Source: CAYZXT01 sp964482515 (lineage in GTDB: Bacteria; Elusimicrobiota; Elusimicrobia; FEN-1173). From it: a stretch of DNA of 41,286 nucleotides. This document shows, in pieces, positions 1-7,725 of this stretch (positions within the stretch are counted from its first letter, which is position 1; every line of letters starts with the position of its first letter). The stretch spans positions 1 to 41,286 of the forward strand of contig CAYZXT010000021.1 in NCBI GenBank assembly GCA_964482515.1, written 5' to 3'. Under the pieces are notes generated by a model. It searched no databases. It saw only the letters and a program-made list of their open reading frames with translations, and was not told where the DNA came from. The translations under genes were made by a program, and so were the position numbers.

Positions 1-125
1 GTTTCCATTAAATTTTCCATTTTTAACCTCTTCTTGATTTCAGAGTTTAATTGGTTTTTAATAGCGCCTGAGCGGCCCCGCGAATAAACATCATACCGGG
101 TCGAGATTAAGATGGGATTGAGAAG

Positions 126-154
126 TTGCAACATTTATGAAACGTAGATGTAAA
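126..154 (+). promoter_or_regulatory. weak candidate sigma70-type promoter
   Basis: TTGCAA (126-131) and TGTAAA (149-154) are separated by 17 bases upstream of the first lipoprotein gene. Each hexamer matches the consensus at only four of six positions, so this is a weak candidate. I see nothing else in positions 1-273: no RNA gene and no coding frame with a credible start. Confidence 0.2.
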
Positions 155-273
155 CAACTCCACCCCGCCATGCGAAAATTCCCCCTGGAATTCCGACAGT
201 AAAAATGATACTAAAGCATATCCGGATCATCGGTCAGTTTCACACCCGCAAAAGCATCATCTCAGGAGGAATC

Positions 274-891
274 ATGCGCTTTAATCTTCCCCAAACCGCC
301 CGACTCTCATTGGCCATGGCATTCGCCCTCACTTTCGCCGCCTGCGCAACCACGCCCAAAGTGACCCGCACGGAAACTGATGAGCAGATCGACCTCAGCG
401 GCAATTGGAACGACACCGATTCCCGTCTCGTGGCGCAGGAAATGATCACCGATTGCCTGGCGCGGCCGTGGCTGACCGATTTCACCAATGATAAGAAGGA
501 AAAACCCCGGGTCATCGTCGGGACCGTCTTGAACAAAAGCATCGAACACATCAACACCGAAACCTTCGTCAACGATCTTCAACGGGAATTGACCAATTCC
601 GGTCGGGTCAAGTTCGTGGCGAGCAAGGACCAGCGCGACGAAGTCCGGGAAGAACGCATGGACCAAGCCAAGAACGCCAGCATGAAGACCGCCAAGAGCA
701 TGGGGCAGGAATACGGCGCGGACTTCATGGTGAAGGGCCAGATCAACACCATCATGGACGCGGCCGGCAAACAGGAAGTCAAATACTACCAGGTGGAACT
801 GGAGCTCATTGACATGACTTCCAATGAAAAATCCTGGATCGGCCAGAAAAAAATCAAGAAACTCGTTAAATACAGAGGGCGAAAGTTTTAA
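274..891 (+). CDS. LpoB-like penicillin-binding-protein activator lipoprotein
   Basis: The product is a 205-residue lipoprotein. A short basic n-region and hydrophobic stretch end in a lipobox (FAAC) with the acylated cysteine at residue 24; no Asp follows the Cys, which by the E. coli sorting rule suggests outer-membrane retention. The mature part (about residues 75-205) resembles the LpoB/YcfM family, with the beta-strand segment PRVIVGTVLNKS, the AKSMGQEYGADFMVKGQI helix-strand unit and a closing segment around SWIGQKKIKKL. In E. coli LpoB activates the synthase PBP1B from the outer membrane; that role is inferred here because no PBP gene is in the window. The ATG at 274 was chosen over an in-frame ATG at 205 because a strong AGGAGG sits just upstream and the signal peptide then has normal length. 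It is the first gene of a four-gene operon of exported proteins. Confidence 0.75.
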   Translation: MRFNLPQTARLSLAMAFALTFAACATTPKVTRTETDEQIDLSGNWNDTDSRLVAQEMITDCLARPWLTDFTNDKKEKPRVIVGTVLNKSIEHINTETFVNDLQRELTNSGRVKFVASKDQRDEVREERMDQAKNASMKTAKSMGQEYGADFMVKGQINTIMDAAGKQEVKYYQVELELIDMTSNEKSWIGQKKIKKLVKYRGRKF

Positions 892-928
892 CTAGGACAT
901 TACCGCGGCTCAAAAGGACTTTAACCCG

Positions 929-2380
929 ATGAAAATAGAGAACCCGGAACGTCAACTGACGTCCGGGTTTTTTATTCCTCAAAAAGCGGTCGCGATAGTC
1001 GTCTTGGCCGGCCTGCTCCTTGCCTGCGCGACCCCGTTGGGGATCCGCCAGGCCCTCGACCGCTACGTCGCCCAAAACCAATACGCCGAAGCGGCGGCCG
1101 CGGTGGAGAGCGGCAAAACCCGCTATTACGGCGAAAAGAACGCGTTCCTCTTTTATCTCGACCGCGGAATGCTTTTGCACCTGGCCGGACAGCATAAAGA
1201 AAGCAACGAGGCTTTCGAACAGGCCAAGCGGATTTCCAAGGAACTCTTCACCAAAAGCGTCACCGCCGAGGCCTCCACGTTCATGGTCAGCGATAATATC
1301 CGCCCGTATTATGGTGAAGATTTCGAGCGGGCCTTGATACATTTCTTTTGCGCTGTAAACTATCTGATGCTGAACGACGGTAATTCTGCCCTTGTCGAGG
1401 CCCGGCAGGTCGATTTCCTCCTCACCAAGCTAAAAACGGATTACGGATACAAGAACACCTATAAAGAAGACGCCATGGTTCGCTATATCATGGGCATGAT
1501 CTATGAAAATCAAGGGCAGTTGAACGACGCCTTCATTTCCTATCGAAAGGCTTTGGACGCCTACGACGTTTATCGCACCGACTACGGCACGCCGATGCCC
1601 CAGGCGTTGATTGGAGACGCGCTTCGGACGGCCCGGGACTTGCGGTTCGGCGACCGTGTTCGGGAAATCCTGCAGCGCTGGGGCGGCGTCATGCCGGACC
1701 GGCAGCCTGACTATGGGGAAGTGGTCGTCCTCCATTACAACGGGTTGGCCCCCCATAAAGTGGATTCGTTCTTTGAAATCGGATTCATCGCCGGATGGGC
1801 TTACGTCGATGCGGCCAAACCCCAGGGCCAGGAAAAACAGCAAGTGGAGCAGGCCGGAGCCATCGCCCGGTCCATACTCGCCGACGCGGTCGTCCGGATG
1901 GCTTTCCCCAAATACGAGTCGTCCCCCTATCGGATCACGGGGCTCACGGTGTCCAAAGCGGACGCTGAATCAACCTGGGCCGCGGAGCTGGCGGAAGACA
2001 TCGGCGCCATCGCGAAAAAAAACCTGCAGGAGCGCATCATCCGGGTGCGGGCCAAAACGATCGCCCGAGCCGTGGTCAAATTCGCCCTTTCGCAGAAAAT
2101 CGCCCATAAGGTGACGGAAAAGCAAGGCGAGGGGCTCGGATGGCTGGCGCAAAAAATCATGCAGGTGGCGTCTACCGCGACGGAGTTGGCGGACAAACGG
2201 TCCTGGCAAACCCTTCCGGACCGCATCCTGGTGGCGAGAGTGCCGCTCATGGAAGGCAAGCACTCTATCACTTGTTCGTTTACGGATGCCTCCGGGCGGG
2301 TCGTTGGCTCACAGGAATTGACCGGTATCAACGTGAACGCCGGCAAGAAAACCTTTGTATATGTGCGCACGGTTCAATAA
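929..2380 (+). CDS. COG3014-like TPR lipoprotein
   Basis: The product is 483 residues long and resembles the uncharacterised COG3014 family. The signal peptide is unusual: about 18 mostly polar residues precede the hydrophobic core AVAIVVLAGLLLAC, with the lipobox cysteine at residue 33. The following ~200 residues contain TPR-like helical repeats, for example YLDRGMLLHLAGQHKESNEA and YIMGMIYENQGQLNDAFISY. The C-terminal ~80 residues look like a small beta domain ending FVYVRTV. The ATG at 929 is preceded by AAAAGGA at good spacing, and no other start lies before the hydrophobic core, so I accept it even though an intrinsic-terminator hairpin falls inside the first 15 codons. Function is unknown; association with LpoB and LPP20 proteins suggests an envelope scaffold. 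That role is inference. Confidence 0.7.
   Translation: MKIENPERQLTSGFFIPQKAVAIVVLAGLLLACATPLGIRQALDRYVAQNQYAEAAAAVESGKTRYYGEKNAFLFYLDRGMLLHLAGQHKESNEAFEQAKRISKELFTKSVTAEASTFMVSDNIRPYYGEDFERALIHFFCAVNYLMLNDGNSALVEARQVDFLLTKLKTDYGYKNTYKEDAMVRYIMGMIYENQGQLNDAFISYRKALDAYDVYRTDYGTPMPQALIGDALRTARDLRFGDRVREILQRWGGVMPDRQPDYGEVVVLHYNGLAPHKVDSFFEIGFIAGWAYVDAAKPQGQEKQQVEQAGAIARSILADAVVRMAFPKYESSPYRITGLTVSKADAESTWAAELAEDIGAIAKKNLQERIIRVRAKTIARAVVKFALSQKIAHKVTEKQGEGLGWLAQKIMQVASTATELADKRSWQTLPDRILVARVPLMEGKHSITCSFTDASGRVVGSQELTGINVNAGKKTFVYVRTVQ
941..973 (+). terminator. intrinsic terminator or attenuator inside the start of the COG3014-like gene
   Basis: The left arm (941-953) pairs with the right arm (958-969) through AACCCGGA and CGTC blocks with one bulged A. 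The loop is AACT, and six T residues follow (968-973). This is a textbook Rho-independent terminator, but it lies in codons 5-15 of the gene starting at 929. It may end most transcripts after the LpoB-like gene, with readthrough controlled by ribosomes translating the start of the next gene. Confidence 0.65.
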
Positions 2381-2422
2381 CATATGGAAAATTTTCGGAT
2401 CGGTTAAAAGGAGGACGCTCGG

Positions 2423-3463
2423 ATGCGAAATACAATGTTCCGTTTGCTGACCGGAAGCGGCTTGGTCCTGGGGATGGCCGTTTCCCTTTTTGCGGCCCCG
2501 CCGCTTTGGACCAAAGGCAGCGACCCCAAATACCCGAAGAACCTCTTCGTGACCGGCGTGGGGATCAGCGGCGATCTCGACGGCGCCCGCTCAAACGCCC
2601 GGGCGGAGGTTTCGAAGGTTTTTCAAGCGAGGATCAGCCAGACCGCCACCGACCGCCAGACGGAATCATCCGCGGCAAAGGGCAAAAGACGCGGGCCCGC
2701 CCAATCCACGCAGGAGAGCGAAACGCTGACGAACGTCTCGACCGACGGGCTGCTCCACGGGGTGGAAATCGCCGAAACCTGGTACGACAAAAAAACCAAA
2801 CGCCATTACGCATTGGCGATCCTGAACAAGACCAAAGTAAAGGCGGGCTTATCGTCCGAAATAGCGGAAAAAGAGGAAGCGATACAGGCGCTCCAACGCA
2901 AACTTCCCCAGGCGAAAACGCCGCTCGAGCAAGCCAAACTTCTCTCCAACGCCGTCAAGCTAAGCCGGGAGCGAGCGGAATTGGCGGCGCGCCGCCGCGT
3001 GGTCGATTCAGCCGACATGCCGGACGTCGGCGCGGAGAACCAGACGTCAAAACTCGAAGGCCAACTGGATGAATGCCTCGGCAAGATTGAGTTCATCGTC
3101 GAAACCGTCGACGACGTGGACGGAAGATTGAAAGCGGTGGTGACCAGCAAGATCACCGAACAGGGGTTCAAAGTCGTCGCCGCGGCGGATGAGACCTCCC
3201 CCGACACGCCGGTGCTCAAAGTGAAATGCAGCTTGAAAGTCGAACCCTTCGACCGCGGTCATCCCTCATGGAAATTTTACAATTGGAATGGTATGGTTGA
3301 CTTGTCCGATGAAGGAGGCAAGACTCTCACATCCTCCTCCCCCTCGGGCCAGGAAGGCCATTTGCAGGACGAAACCGCGAAAGCCAAGGCGCGCATGGCT
3401 GGGGCCGAGGCCGTTGGAAAAGACGTCCAGAATCAAATTTCCACGTATATTTTGGGTGAATAA
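2423..3463 (+). CDS. LPP20-family exported protein
   Basis: The product is 346 residues with a Sec signal peptide (hydrophobic LVLGMAVSLFA, probable cleavage before APPLW) and no lipobox cysteine, so it is probably periplasmic. Residues ~28-130 match the LPP20 pattern: a Trp near the start (PPLWTKG), the strand NLFVTGVG, then a helix rich in Ala/Arg (GARSNARAEVSKVF). A Lys/Glu/Ala-rich helix, possibly coiled coil, covers ~150-195, and a second alpha/beta domain covers ~210-345. AAGGAGG lies just upstream of the ATG. The next gene carries the same fold as a lipoprotein, so the operon has two diverged LPP20 paralogues. The biochemical role of LPP20 domains is not established. Confidence 0.65.
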   Translation: MRNTMFRLLTGSGLVLGMAVSLFAAPPLWTKGSDPKYPKNLFVTGVGISGDLDGARSNARAEVSKVFQARISQTATDRQTESSAAKGKRRGPAQSTQESETLTNVSTDGLLHGVEIAETWYDKKTKRHYALAILNKTKVKAGLSSEIAEKEEAIQALQRKLPQAKTPLEQAKLLSNAVKLSRERAELAARRRVVDSADMPDVGAENQTSKLEGQLDECLGKIEFIVETVDDVDGRLKAVVTSKITEQGFKVVAAADETSPDTPVLKVKCSLKVEPFDRGHPSWKFYNWNGMVDLSDEGGKTLTSSSPSGQEGHLQDETAKAKARMAGAEAVGKDVQNQISTYILGE

Positions 3464-3466
3464 GCG

Positions 3467-3482
3467 CGCTCCGCGAGGAGCG
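3467..3482 (+). other. intercistronic hairpin with GNRA-type loop
   Basis: CGCTCC (3467-3472) and GGAGCG (3477-3482) pair perfectly around a GCGA tetraloop just after the stop codon of the upstream LPP20 gene. No T-run follows, so it is not a terminator. It may protect or process the mRNA between the two LPP20 genes. Confidence 0.4.
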
Positions 3483-3511
3483 TTCCCACTGATAGCGAAC
3501 AAGGAGGAAAC

Positions 3512-4057
3512 ATGAACAGACGTTTGTGGACGGGCGCGATGACGGTGTTGGCGACGGCTTTTCTTCTCACGGCGTGCGGCGGCCCCAAGAAGCCGGACTG
3601 GGTGATGAAAGGCAGCGGGGCTTTCAAAGGAGATCAAAAAATCATCTACGGCGTGGGCATTGCCGAAGGCATCCGGTCGGAAGCGCTTCGCCGGGCCACG
3701 GCGGACAACCGCGCCATTGCGGAAATCTCCAAACAACTGTCCACCATCTCCACCTCCTTGATGCGGGATTACATGTCCTCCACCGCCATTCCGGCGGAAG
3801 AAAAGGGAAACGAGGAACAGTATGTGGAAAACACCATCAAGACCTTCACGTCCAACGTCGTTTCCGGAGTGAAAGTGATGGACCGCTACGAAAGCAAGGA
3901 AGGAACGCTCTATTCATTAGCCTCGCTGAACATCGAGGAACTGAAGAGATTGGCGGGAGAAGTGAAGGGTCTCAGTAGCTCTGTCCGCGAATACATCAAA
4001 GAGAACGCGGAAAAAGCCTTCGATAAAATGTCGGAGGAAGAAGCCAAGCGGCAATAG
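3512..4057 (+). CDS. LPP20-family lipoprotein
   Basis: The product is a 181-residue lipoprotein with lipobox LLTAC (acylated Cys 22, followed by Gly-Gly). The mature protein begins with the LPP20 signature: a Trp shortly after the anchor (KKPDWVMKGSGA), the strand KIIYGVGIAEG and a basic Ala-rich helix (RRATADNRAIAEISKQL). A second helical stretch near the C-terminus is highly charged. A strong AAGGAGG precedes the ATG. It is the last gene of the rightward operon and is followed within 25 bases by a perfect-stem terminator. Helicobacter LPP20 is an outer-membrane lipoprotein of uncertain function, so only family and location are assigned. Confidence 0.75.
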   Translation: MNRRLWTGAMTVLATAFLLTACGGPKKPDWVMKGSGAFKGDQKIIYGVGIAEGIRSEALRRATADNRAIAEISKQLSTISTSLMRDYMSSTAIPAEEKGNEEQYVENTIKTFTSNVVSGVKVMDRYESKEGTLYSLASLNIEELKRLAGEVKGLSSSVREYIKENAEKAFDKMSEEEAKRQ

Positions 4058-4079
4058 CTTCCGAAGCACCGTTTAAACA

Positions 4080-4113
4080 AAAAAAGCGTCCGGGGTTTCC
4101 CGGACGCTTTTTT
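4080..4113. terminator. bidirectional intrinsic terminator between convergent genes
   Basis: A perfect 15-bp stem (4080-4094 with 4099-4113) has a GTTT loop and A6/T6 outer pairs, so each strand reads a GC-rich hairpin followed by a U-run. It ends the rightward lipoprotein operon and leftward asd, whose stop codon is 14 bases away. Confidence 0.9.
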
Positions 4114-4127
4114 GTCTATGTAGAGCT

Positions 4128-5183
4128 TTAACGGGCAGCGGTGGCCGTTTGGGTGGCCCCCTTCAGCCAGCCTTTTTGAACCAGGTGCTCCGCGATTTGA
4201 ACAGCGTTCAACGCCGCGCCCTTGCGCAGGTTGTCCCCCACGACCCAGAAAGAGAAGGCGTTCTCATCGAAAAGGTCCTGCCGGAGGCGGCCGACAAAAG
4301 ACTCATCGTGCCCGGCCGCGGTGAGCGGCATGGGGCAGTCCGCGCCTTCGAACGGCGAAGCGGCGTCCACAATGCGGACGCCGGGCGCCTTGGAAAGGAC
4401 CTCGCGGGCTTTCTCCACGGTGATGGGTTTCTCGGTTTGAATCCAGACGGATTCGCCGTGGGCCACATAGGTCGGCACGCGAACGGTGGTGACGTGGACT
4501 TTGATGGAATCGTCGCCCAAAATCTTGTGGGTCTCTTTCACGACTTTCCACTCTTCGTTGCTGTACCCCTTGTCCTCGATCTTCCAATTGTTGGCGAGCA
4601 GGTTGAAGGCGATCTGGTTCGGGAAACCGCCCAAATCCTCGATCCGCTGCCCTTCGAGCGAGAGCTTCGACTGCTGCTTCAGCGCCTCGATGGCTTTTCC
4701 GCCTGCGCCAGACACGGCCTGATAGGTCGAAACAATGACGCGTTTCACCTTGAAGGCCTTATGCAGGGGGCCGAAAGCCAGCATCAATGTGGCCGTGGTG
4801 CAGTTCGGGTTGGCGATGGTGCCGTGATGGTCTTTGAGGGCGTCGCCGTTCACTTCCGGAATGACGAGCGGCACGTTGGGGTCCATGCGATAGTCGGCCC
4901 CGTTGTCGATGACGACCGCGCCGCGCTTGATGGCTTCCTTGCCGAACGTCACGGCGGCGCCCTTTTCCCCTTCCGTACCTGCGAAGAGGGCGATGTCTAT
5001 TCCGTCGAAAGCCTCGGGCGTGGTCTCACGGACCTGGTATTTCTTCCCTTCCACTTCCAAGGTTCTGGAACTTCGCGCCAGAACGCGGACCTCTTCGGCG
5101 GGAAATTTTCGTTGGTCCAGGATCCGGATCATCTCGATGCCGACGGCGCCCGCCCCGACCACAGCCACTTTATATTTCTTCAT
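4128..5183 (-). CDS. asd: aspartate-semialdehyde dehydrogenase
   Basis: This enzyme makes L-aspartate-4-semialdehyde from aspartyl phosphate with NADPH, the branch point to lysine/diaminopimelate, threonine and methionine. The 351-residue protein has the N-terminal nucleotide-binding loop GAGAVG (10-15), the catalytic cysteine in NPNCTT (Cys128), the substrate motif YQAVSGAGGKA (~154-164) and the Arg/His region RVPTYVAHGES that binds substrate. Length is normal for the bacterial family. The ATG at 5183 has GGGAG seven bases upstream. It is transcribed alone, convergent with the lipoprotein operon and divergent from rpmB, from a candidate extended -10 promoter at 5268-5276. Diaminopimelate supply for peptidoglycan fits the envelope theme, but clustering may be incidental. 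Confidence 0.95.
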   Translation of the reverse strand: MKKYKVAVVGAGAVGIEMIRILDQRKFPAEEVRVLARSSRTLEVEGKKYQVRETTPEAFDGIDIALFAGTEGEKGAAVTFGKEAIKRGAVVIDNGADYRMDPNVPLVIPEVNGDALKDHHGTIANPNCTTATLMLAFGPLHKAFKVKRVIVSTYQAVSGAGGKAIEALKQQSKLSLEGQRIEDLGGFPNQIAFNLLANNWKIEDKGYSNEEWKVVKETHKILGDDSIKVHVTTVRVPTYVAHGESVWIQTEKPITVEKAREVLSKAPGVRIVDAASPFEGADCPMPLTAAGHDESFVGRLRQDLFDENAFSFWVVGDNLRKGAALNAVQIAEHLVQKGWLKGATQTATAAR

Positions 5184-5205
5184 GATAAACTCCCTCTGAC
5201 ATGAT

Positions 5206-5276
5206 GCCGCTTACGGCGGCTGATATGGGTAGAGATAAAAGAAGCGCCCGTGCGGGCGCCGACGAAAAGTATAGCA
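5206..5276 (-). promoter_or_regulatory. asd promoter and structured leader
   Basis: On the minus strand an extended -10 (TG, one base, TATACT; 5268-5276) lies ~85 bases upstream of asd, with no good -35. Predicted transcription starts near 5261, directly before a GC hairpin (arms 5254-5259 and 5244-5249) followed by a U-rich stretch. A second hairpin (5216-5220 with 5206-5210) precedes the ribosome site. The leader is too short for a lysine riboswitch. Attenuation or mRNA stabilisation are possible roles. Confidence 0.45.
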
Positions 5277-5356
5277 AAAACCGGATTTTTGCGCGATTGC
5301 GCTAAGGGTTCAAATATAGTAATTTATGCGTCTAAATTTGACAGGAGGAAGTTCCC

Positions 5357-5548
5357 ATGGCTTATAAATGCTCAATTTGCTCCAAAGGACCGGTCACAGG
5401 AAAGACCATCAGCCACTCGCACAGGGTGACCAACCGCGTTTTTTCCGTTAATTTGCAGCGCGTCAAACTTGCCTCGGCCGGGGGCTCATCTCGCGAATAC
5501 GTCTGCACCACCTGCCTAAAATCCGGACGAGTCCGCAAAGCCCCTTAA
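5357..5548 (+). CDS. rpmB: 50S ribosomal protein L28, zinc-binding form
   Basis: L28 is a small basic protein of the large ribosomal subunit. This 63-residue copy keeps the core segment SHSHRVTNRVFSVNLQ and has two CxxC pairs (Cys5/Cys8 and Cys50/Cys53) expected to bind one zinc, the so-called C+ form. Many bacteria also carry a Cys-free paralogue induced by zinc starvation; none is seen here. AGGAGG lies eight bases before the ATG. A TATAGT at 5315-5320 could be a -10 box but lacks a recognisable -35. It is monocistronic, with a clear terminator immediately downstream. Confidence 0.95.
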   Translation: MAYKCSICSKGPVTGKTISHSHRVTNRVFSVNLQRVKLASAGGSSREYVCTTCLKSGRVRKAP

Positions 5549-5576
5549 ATTCAATCCATTATGATTTTCAAGAAAT

Positions 5577-5605
5577 GACGCGGTTTTGTCGCCGCGTCGT
5601 TTTTT
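5577..5605 (+). terminator. intrinsic terminator of rpmB
   Basis: GACGCGG (5577-5583) pairs with CCGCGTC (5592-5598) around an eight-base loop, and T6 follows at 5600-5605. The T-run touches the stop codon of the convergent barrel gene at 5604-5606. On the minus strand the same hairpin is followed by only a mixed ATTTCTTG stretch, so termination in that direction would be weaker. Confidence 0.85.
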
Positions 5606-6689
5606 ATTGCTGTATGGACCAAAACTTGTTGTCCGGGGCCTTGTCCCTGCTTCTTGATTCCGGCAACGGCAGTATCACCGTGATAAAGTAATTATAAACG
5701 CGCTTCAGGCTCACCCGGTAAATGCGCATGGCAAAATCCAACCGCTGGCTCTTCGTTGACGCTAAGCTCAACCCGCCGGTATAGACCGTCTTATTGATGT
5801 CGTTCAAATCCTCGCTGTAAGTTCCCCCTCGCAACTGGACCCACGAATACGGAATAAACTCCGCCCCCAAATGCCAAACACCGGGGCGCGGCAACCCTCC
5901 CCGATAAAACCGTTTCTCATACTCCGTCGTAAAGTGGAACTGGGAGACCGGATGAAACACCCCGCCGCCGCGAAGCTTTATGGGGAGCTGGTCCGGACGG
6001 TAGGCGTTCCAATAGATGATGCCAGGGAGGTTGAAAGCGGCCACCCCGAATGAGAAATTCTTTTTGCGCGTCAGAACCCCCACGTCCGCTGTGAACCCGT
6101 TGCCGTTCGCCAGCTTAAGCGTGGGAGGCTGTCCGGCCGCGGCCACGGCAAATCCCCTGTGGGCGTTCAAATAAGAGAGGGTCAAACCCACGGCGCTGTC
6201 GCTGTCCTGGCCCGAGACCTGGGCGACAGTAAAGCCGAACTGGTTCACCTTCAAATCTTCCTGAATAAAATTATTGGCAGGGTCCGTCGGATCGGTGACC
6301 GTCGTTTGACTGAAGTTGGCGAGGGGCCTGTAGAAGAAAGCGCCGTCGGGCGCGGCGAAACCCAGGTAGGTCAGTTTGCGACCGCGGAGCGAGACGCCGC
6401 TGAAGATTTGGCTTTCGGTCAGGCTGCTGTGGTGGGCGACGTCCATGTCGATGGAGAAGAGCGGGGACGAGAGATCGTGCAACGCCGCCGGGTTATAAAG
6501 CGGCGACTCCGGGAGACCGGACATCGCCACGCCGCTGTCCCCCGCGCCGATGAAACGCGCACCGGAGAGTTTTCCGTCGAAGTCAGTGGAAAGGATGTTG
6601 GTGCGTGGTTTCGCCCAAACGCGAACGGTTAAAAGACAGAGGCTCAGACCTAGGAAAAAGAGCCGTCGCCGAATGGGATGTAGGATCAA
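5604..6689 (-). CDS. PorV/FadL-like outer-membrane beta-barrel protein
   Basis: The product has 361 residues. A signal peptide with a basic n-region (RRRLFFLGLSLCLL) ends at about VWA, cleaving before KPRTN. The mature protein opens with a segment typical of PorV/UPF0164-like barrels (GARFIGAGDSGVAMSGLPES, then PLYNPAAL) and continues as alternating hydrophobic/polar strands with Gly and aromatic residues. PorV-type barrels act in type IX secretion in Bacteroidota, but relatives occur in many phyla with unknown roles; no other type IX gene is visible. The start is TTG at 6689, overlapping the thiG stop (TTGA), which implies translational coupling. It closes the long minus-strand operon, and its stop codon abuts the rpmB terminator. 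Confidence 0.65.
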   Translation of the reverse strand: MILHPIRRRLFFLGLSLCLLTVRVWAKPRTNILSTDFDGKLSGARFIGAGDSGVAMSGLPESPLYNPAALHDLSSPLFSIDMDVAHHSSLTESQIFSGVSLRGRKLTYLGFAAPDGAFFYRPLANFSQTTVTDPTDPANNFIQEDLKVNQFGFTVAQVSGQDSDSAVGLTLSYLNAHRGFAVAAAGQPPTLKLANGNGFTADVGVLTRKKNFSFGVAAFNLPGIIYWNAYRPDQLPIKLRGGGVFHPVSQFHFTTEYEKRFYRGGLPRPGVWHLGAEFIPYSWVQLRGGTYSEDLNDINKTVYTGGLSLASTKSQRLDFAMRIYRVSLKRVYNYFITVILPLPESRSRDKAPDNKFWSIQQ

Positions 6690-7501
6690 ATGCCCGGAGC
6701 GGAACCGGCGGGCGCGGCGGTGACGGCGCCCTGCACCGGAGAAGAGGCGGAAGCGTAGACTTTCTTTTCCATGGGACCCGCGAGGAAAGCTTTGCGGCCC
6801 GCGACTACCGCGAGCTTCATGGCTTCGGCCATCAGGATCGGGTTCTTCGCCGCGGCGATGGCCGTGTTCATGAGGACGCCGTCCATCCCCAGTTCCATGG
6901 CGACGGCGGCGTCGGAAGGCACGCCGACGCCCGCGTCCACGATGACCGGCACCTGGGTGACGATCTCGCGGATGAACCGAAGGTTCAAAGAGTTTTGGAT
7001 GCCGCGGCCCGAACCGATGGGAGCGGCCAGCGGCATCACGGCGGCGGCGCCCGCGTCTTCCAGTTTCTTGGCCAGGATCGGATCGTCACTCGTGTAGGGA
7101 AGGACCACGAAACCTTCCTTGACCAACTGCTTGGTGGCTTCCAAAAGAGCGTGTGTATCAGGCAACAACGTTTTGGTGTCCCCCAGAACCTCAAGCTTAA
7201 TGAGGGGCGTATCCAAGACCTCACGGGCCAGCCGCGCCACGCGGACCGCGTCGGAAGCGCTGTAGCATCCGGCCGTGTTTGGCAAAATGATCATGTTCTT
7301 GGGAATGAAGTTCCAAAAGGATTCGGGGGAACGGTCGTGGAGGTTGACGCGCCGGATGGCCACGGTCACCATATCGGCGCCGGAGGCGATCAACGCTTCC
7401 TGCATTTGGGCGAAAGTGGCGTATTTCCCCGTGCCCACGATGAGCCGCGAGTTCAGCCGCTTGCCGTTGATGATCAGGGGATTATCGTTCTCAAGTTCCA
7501 T
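6686..7501 (-). CDS. thiG: thiazole synthase ThiG
   Basis: ThiG forms the thiazole phosphate of thiamine from 1-deoxy-xylulose-5-phosphate, dehydroglycine and ThiS thiocarboxylate. The 271-residue TIM-barrel protein shows the N-terminal SRLIVGTGKY, the Schiff-base lysine in LIKLEVLGD (Lys102), the phosphate-binding PIGSGRGI and the DAGVGVPSDA segment. The last ~20 residues are an Ala/Pro/Ser-rich tail with no conserved role. thiS lies 22 bases upstream. ThiF, ThiH or ThiO, thiC, thiD and thiE are absent from the window, so the rest of the pathway must be elsewhere. No TPP riboswitch precedes the pair; expression is presumably from the envelope operon or an unseen internal promoter. Confidence 0.97.
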   Translation of the reverse strand: MELENDNPLIINGKRLNSRLIVGTGKYATFAQMQEALIASGADMVTVAIRRVNLHDRSPESFWNFIPKNMIILPNTAGCYSASDAVRVARLAREVLDTPLIKLEVLGDTKTLLPDTHALLEATKQLVKEGFVVLPYTSDDPILAKKLEDAGAAAVMPLAAPIGSGRGIQNSLNLRFIREIVTQVPVIVDAGVGVPSDAAVAMELGMDGVLMNTAIAAAKNPILMAEAMKLAVVAGRKAFLAGPMEKKVYASASSPVQGAVTAAPAGSAPGI

Positions 7502-7523
7502 GGATGAATTTTAGCAAACTTCC

Positions 7524-7724
7524 TCAGCCGCCGCCAATCATCTGGACGATTTCGACGGCGTCGCCGTCTTTCAAAATCGTGTCTTTGTACATCGCACGCT
7601 TCACGATGGACATGTTCACTTCGCAGGCCAGCCGGCCCTGGTTGATCCCTAAATCCTGGATCAATTTTTCGATCGTGGTCCCTTCCGGAAATTCGCGCCC
7701 TTCGCCGTTCACGGTCAGCTTCAT
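7524..7724 (-). CDS. thiS: sulfur carrier protein ThiS
   Basis: This 66-residue ubiquitin-like protein carries sulfur as a C-terminal thiocarboxylate to ThiG. It has the beta-grasp start MKLTVNGEGREF, the DGDAVEIVQMIGGG ending and the required terminal Gly-Gly. Its ATG lies one base after the stop of the ZIP gene, so translation is probably coupled. It is paired with thiG as in many thiamine operons. Confidence 0.95.
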   Translation of the reverse strand: MKLTVNGEGREFPEGTTIEKLIQDLGINQGRLACEVNMSIVKRAMYKDTILKDGDAVEIVQMIGGG

Positions 7725-7725
7725 A

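Noticed and set aside
2140..3072. A 310-codon plus-strand frame overlapping the COG3014-like and LPP20 genes
   Set aside because: It runs across two better-supported genes in another frame, with Arg/Gly-rich composition and no ribosome site.
4149..5204. A 351-codon plus-strand open frame opposite asd
   Set aside because: It mirrors asd codon by codon because of GC-rich third positions, has no ribosome site and no recognisable protein similarity, while the minus-strand frame has all Asd motifs.
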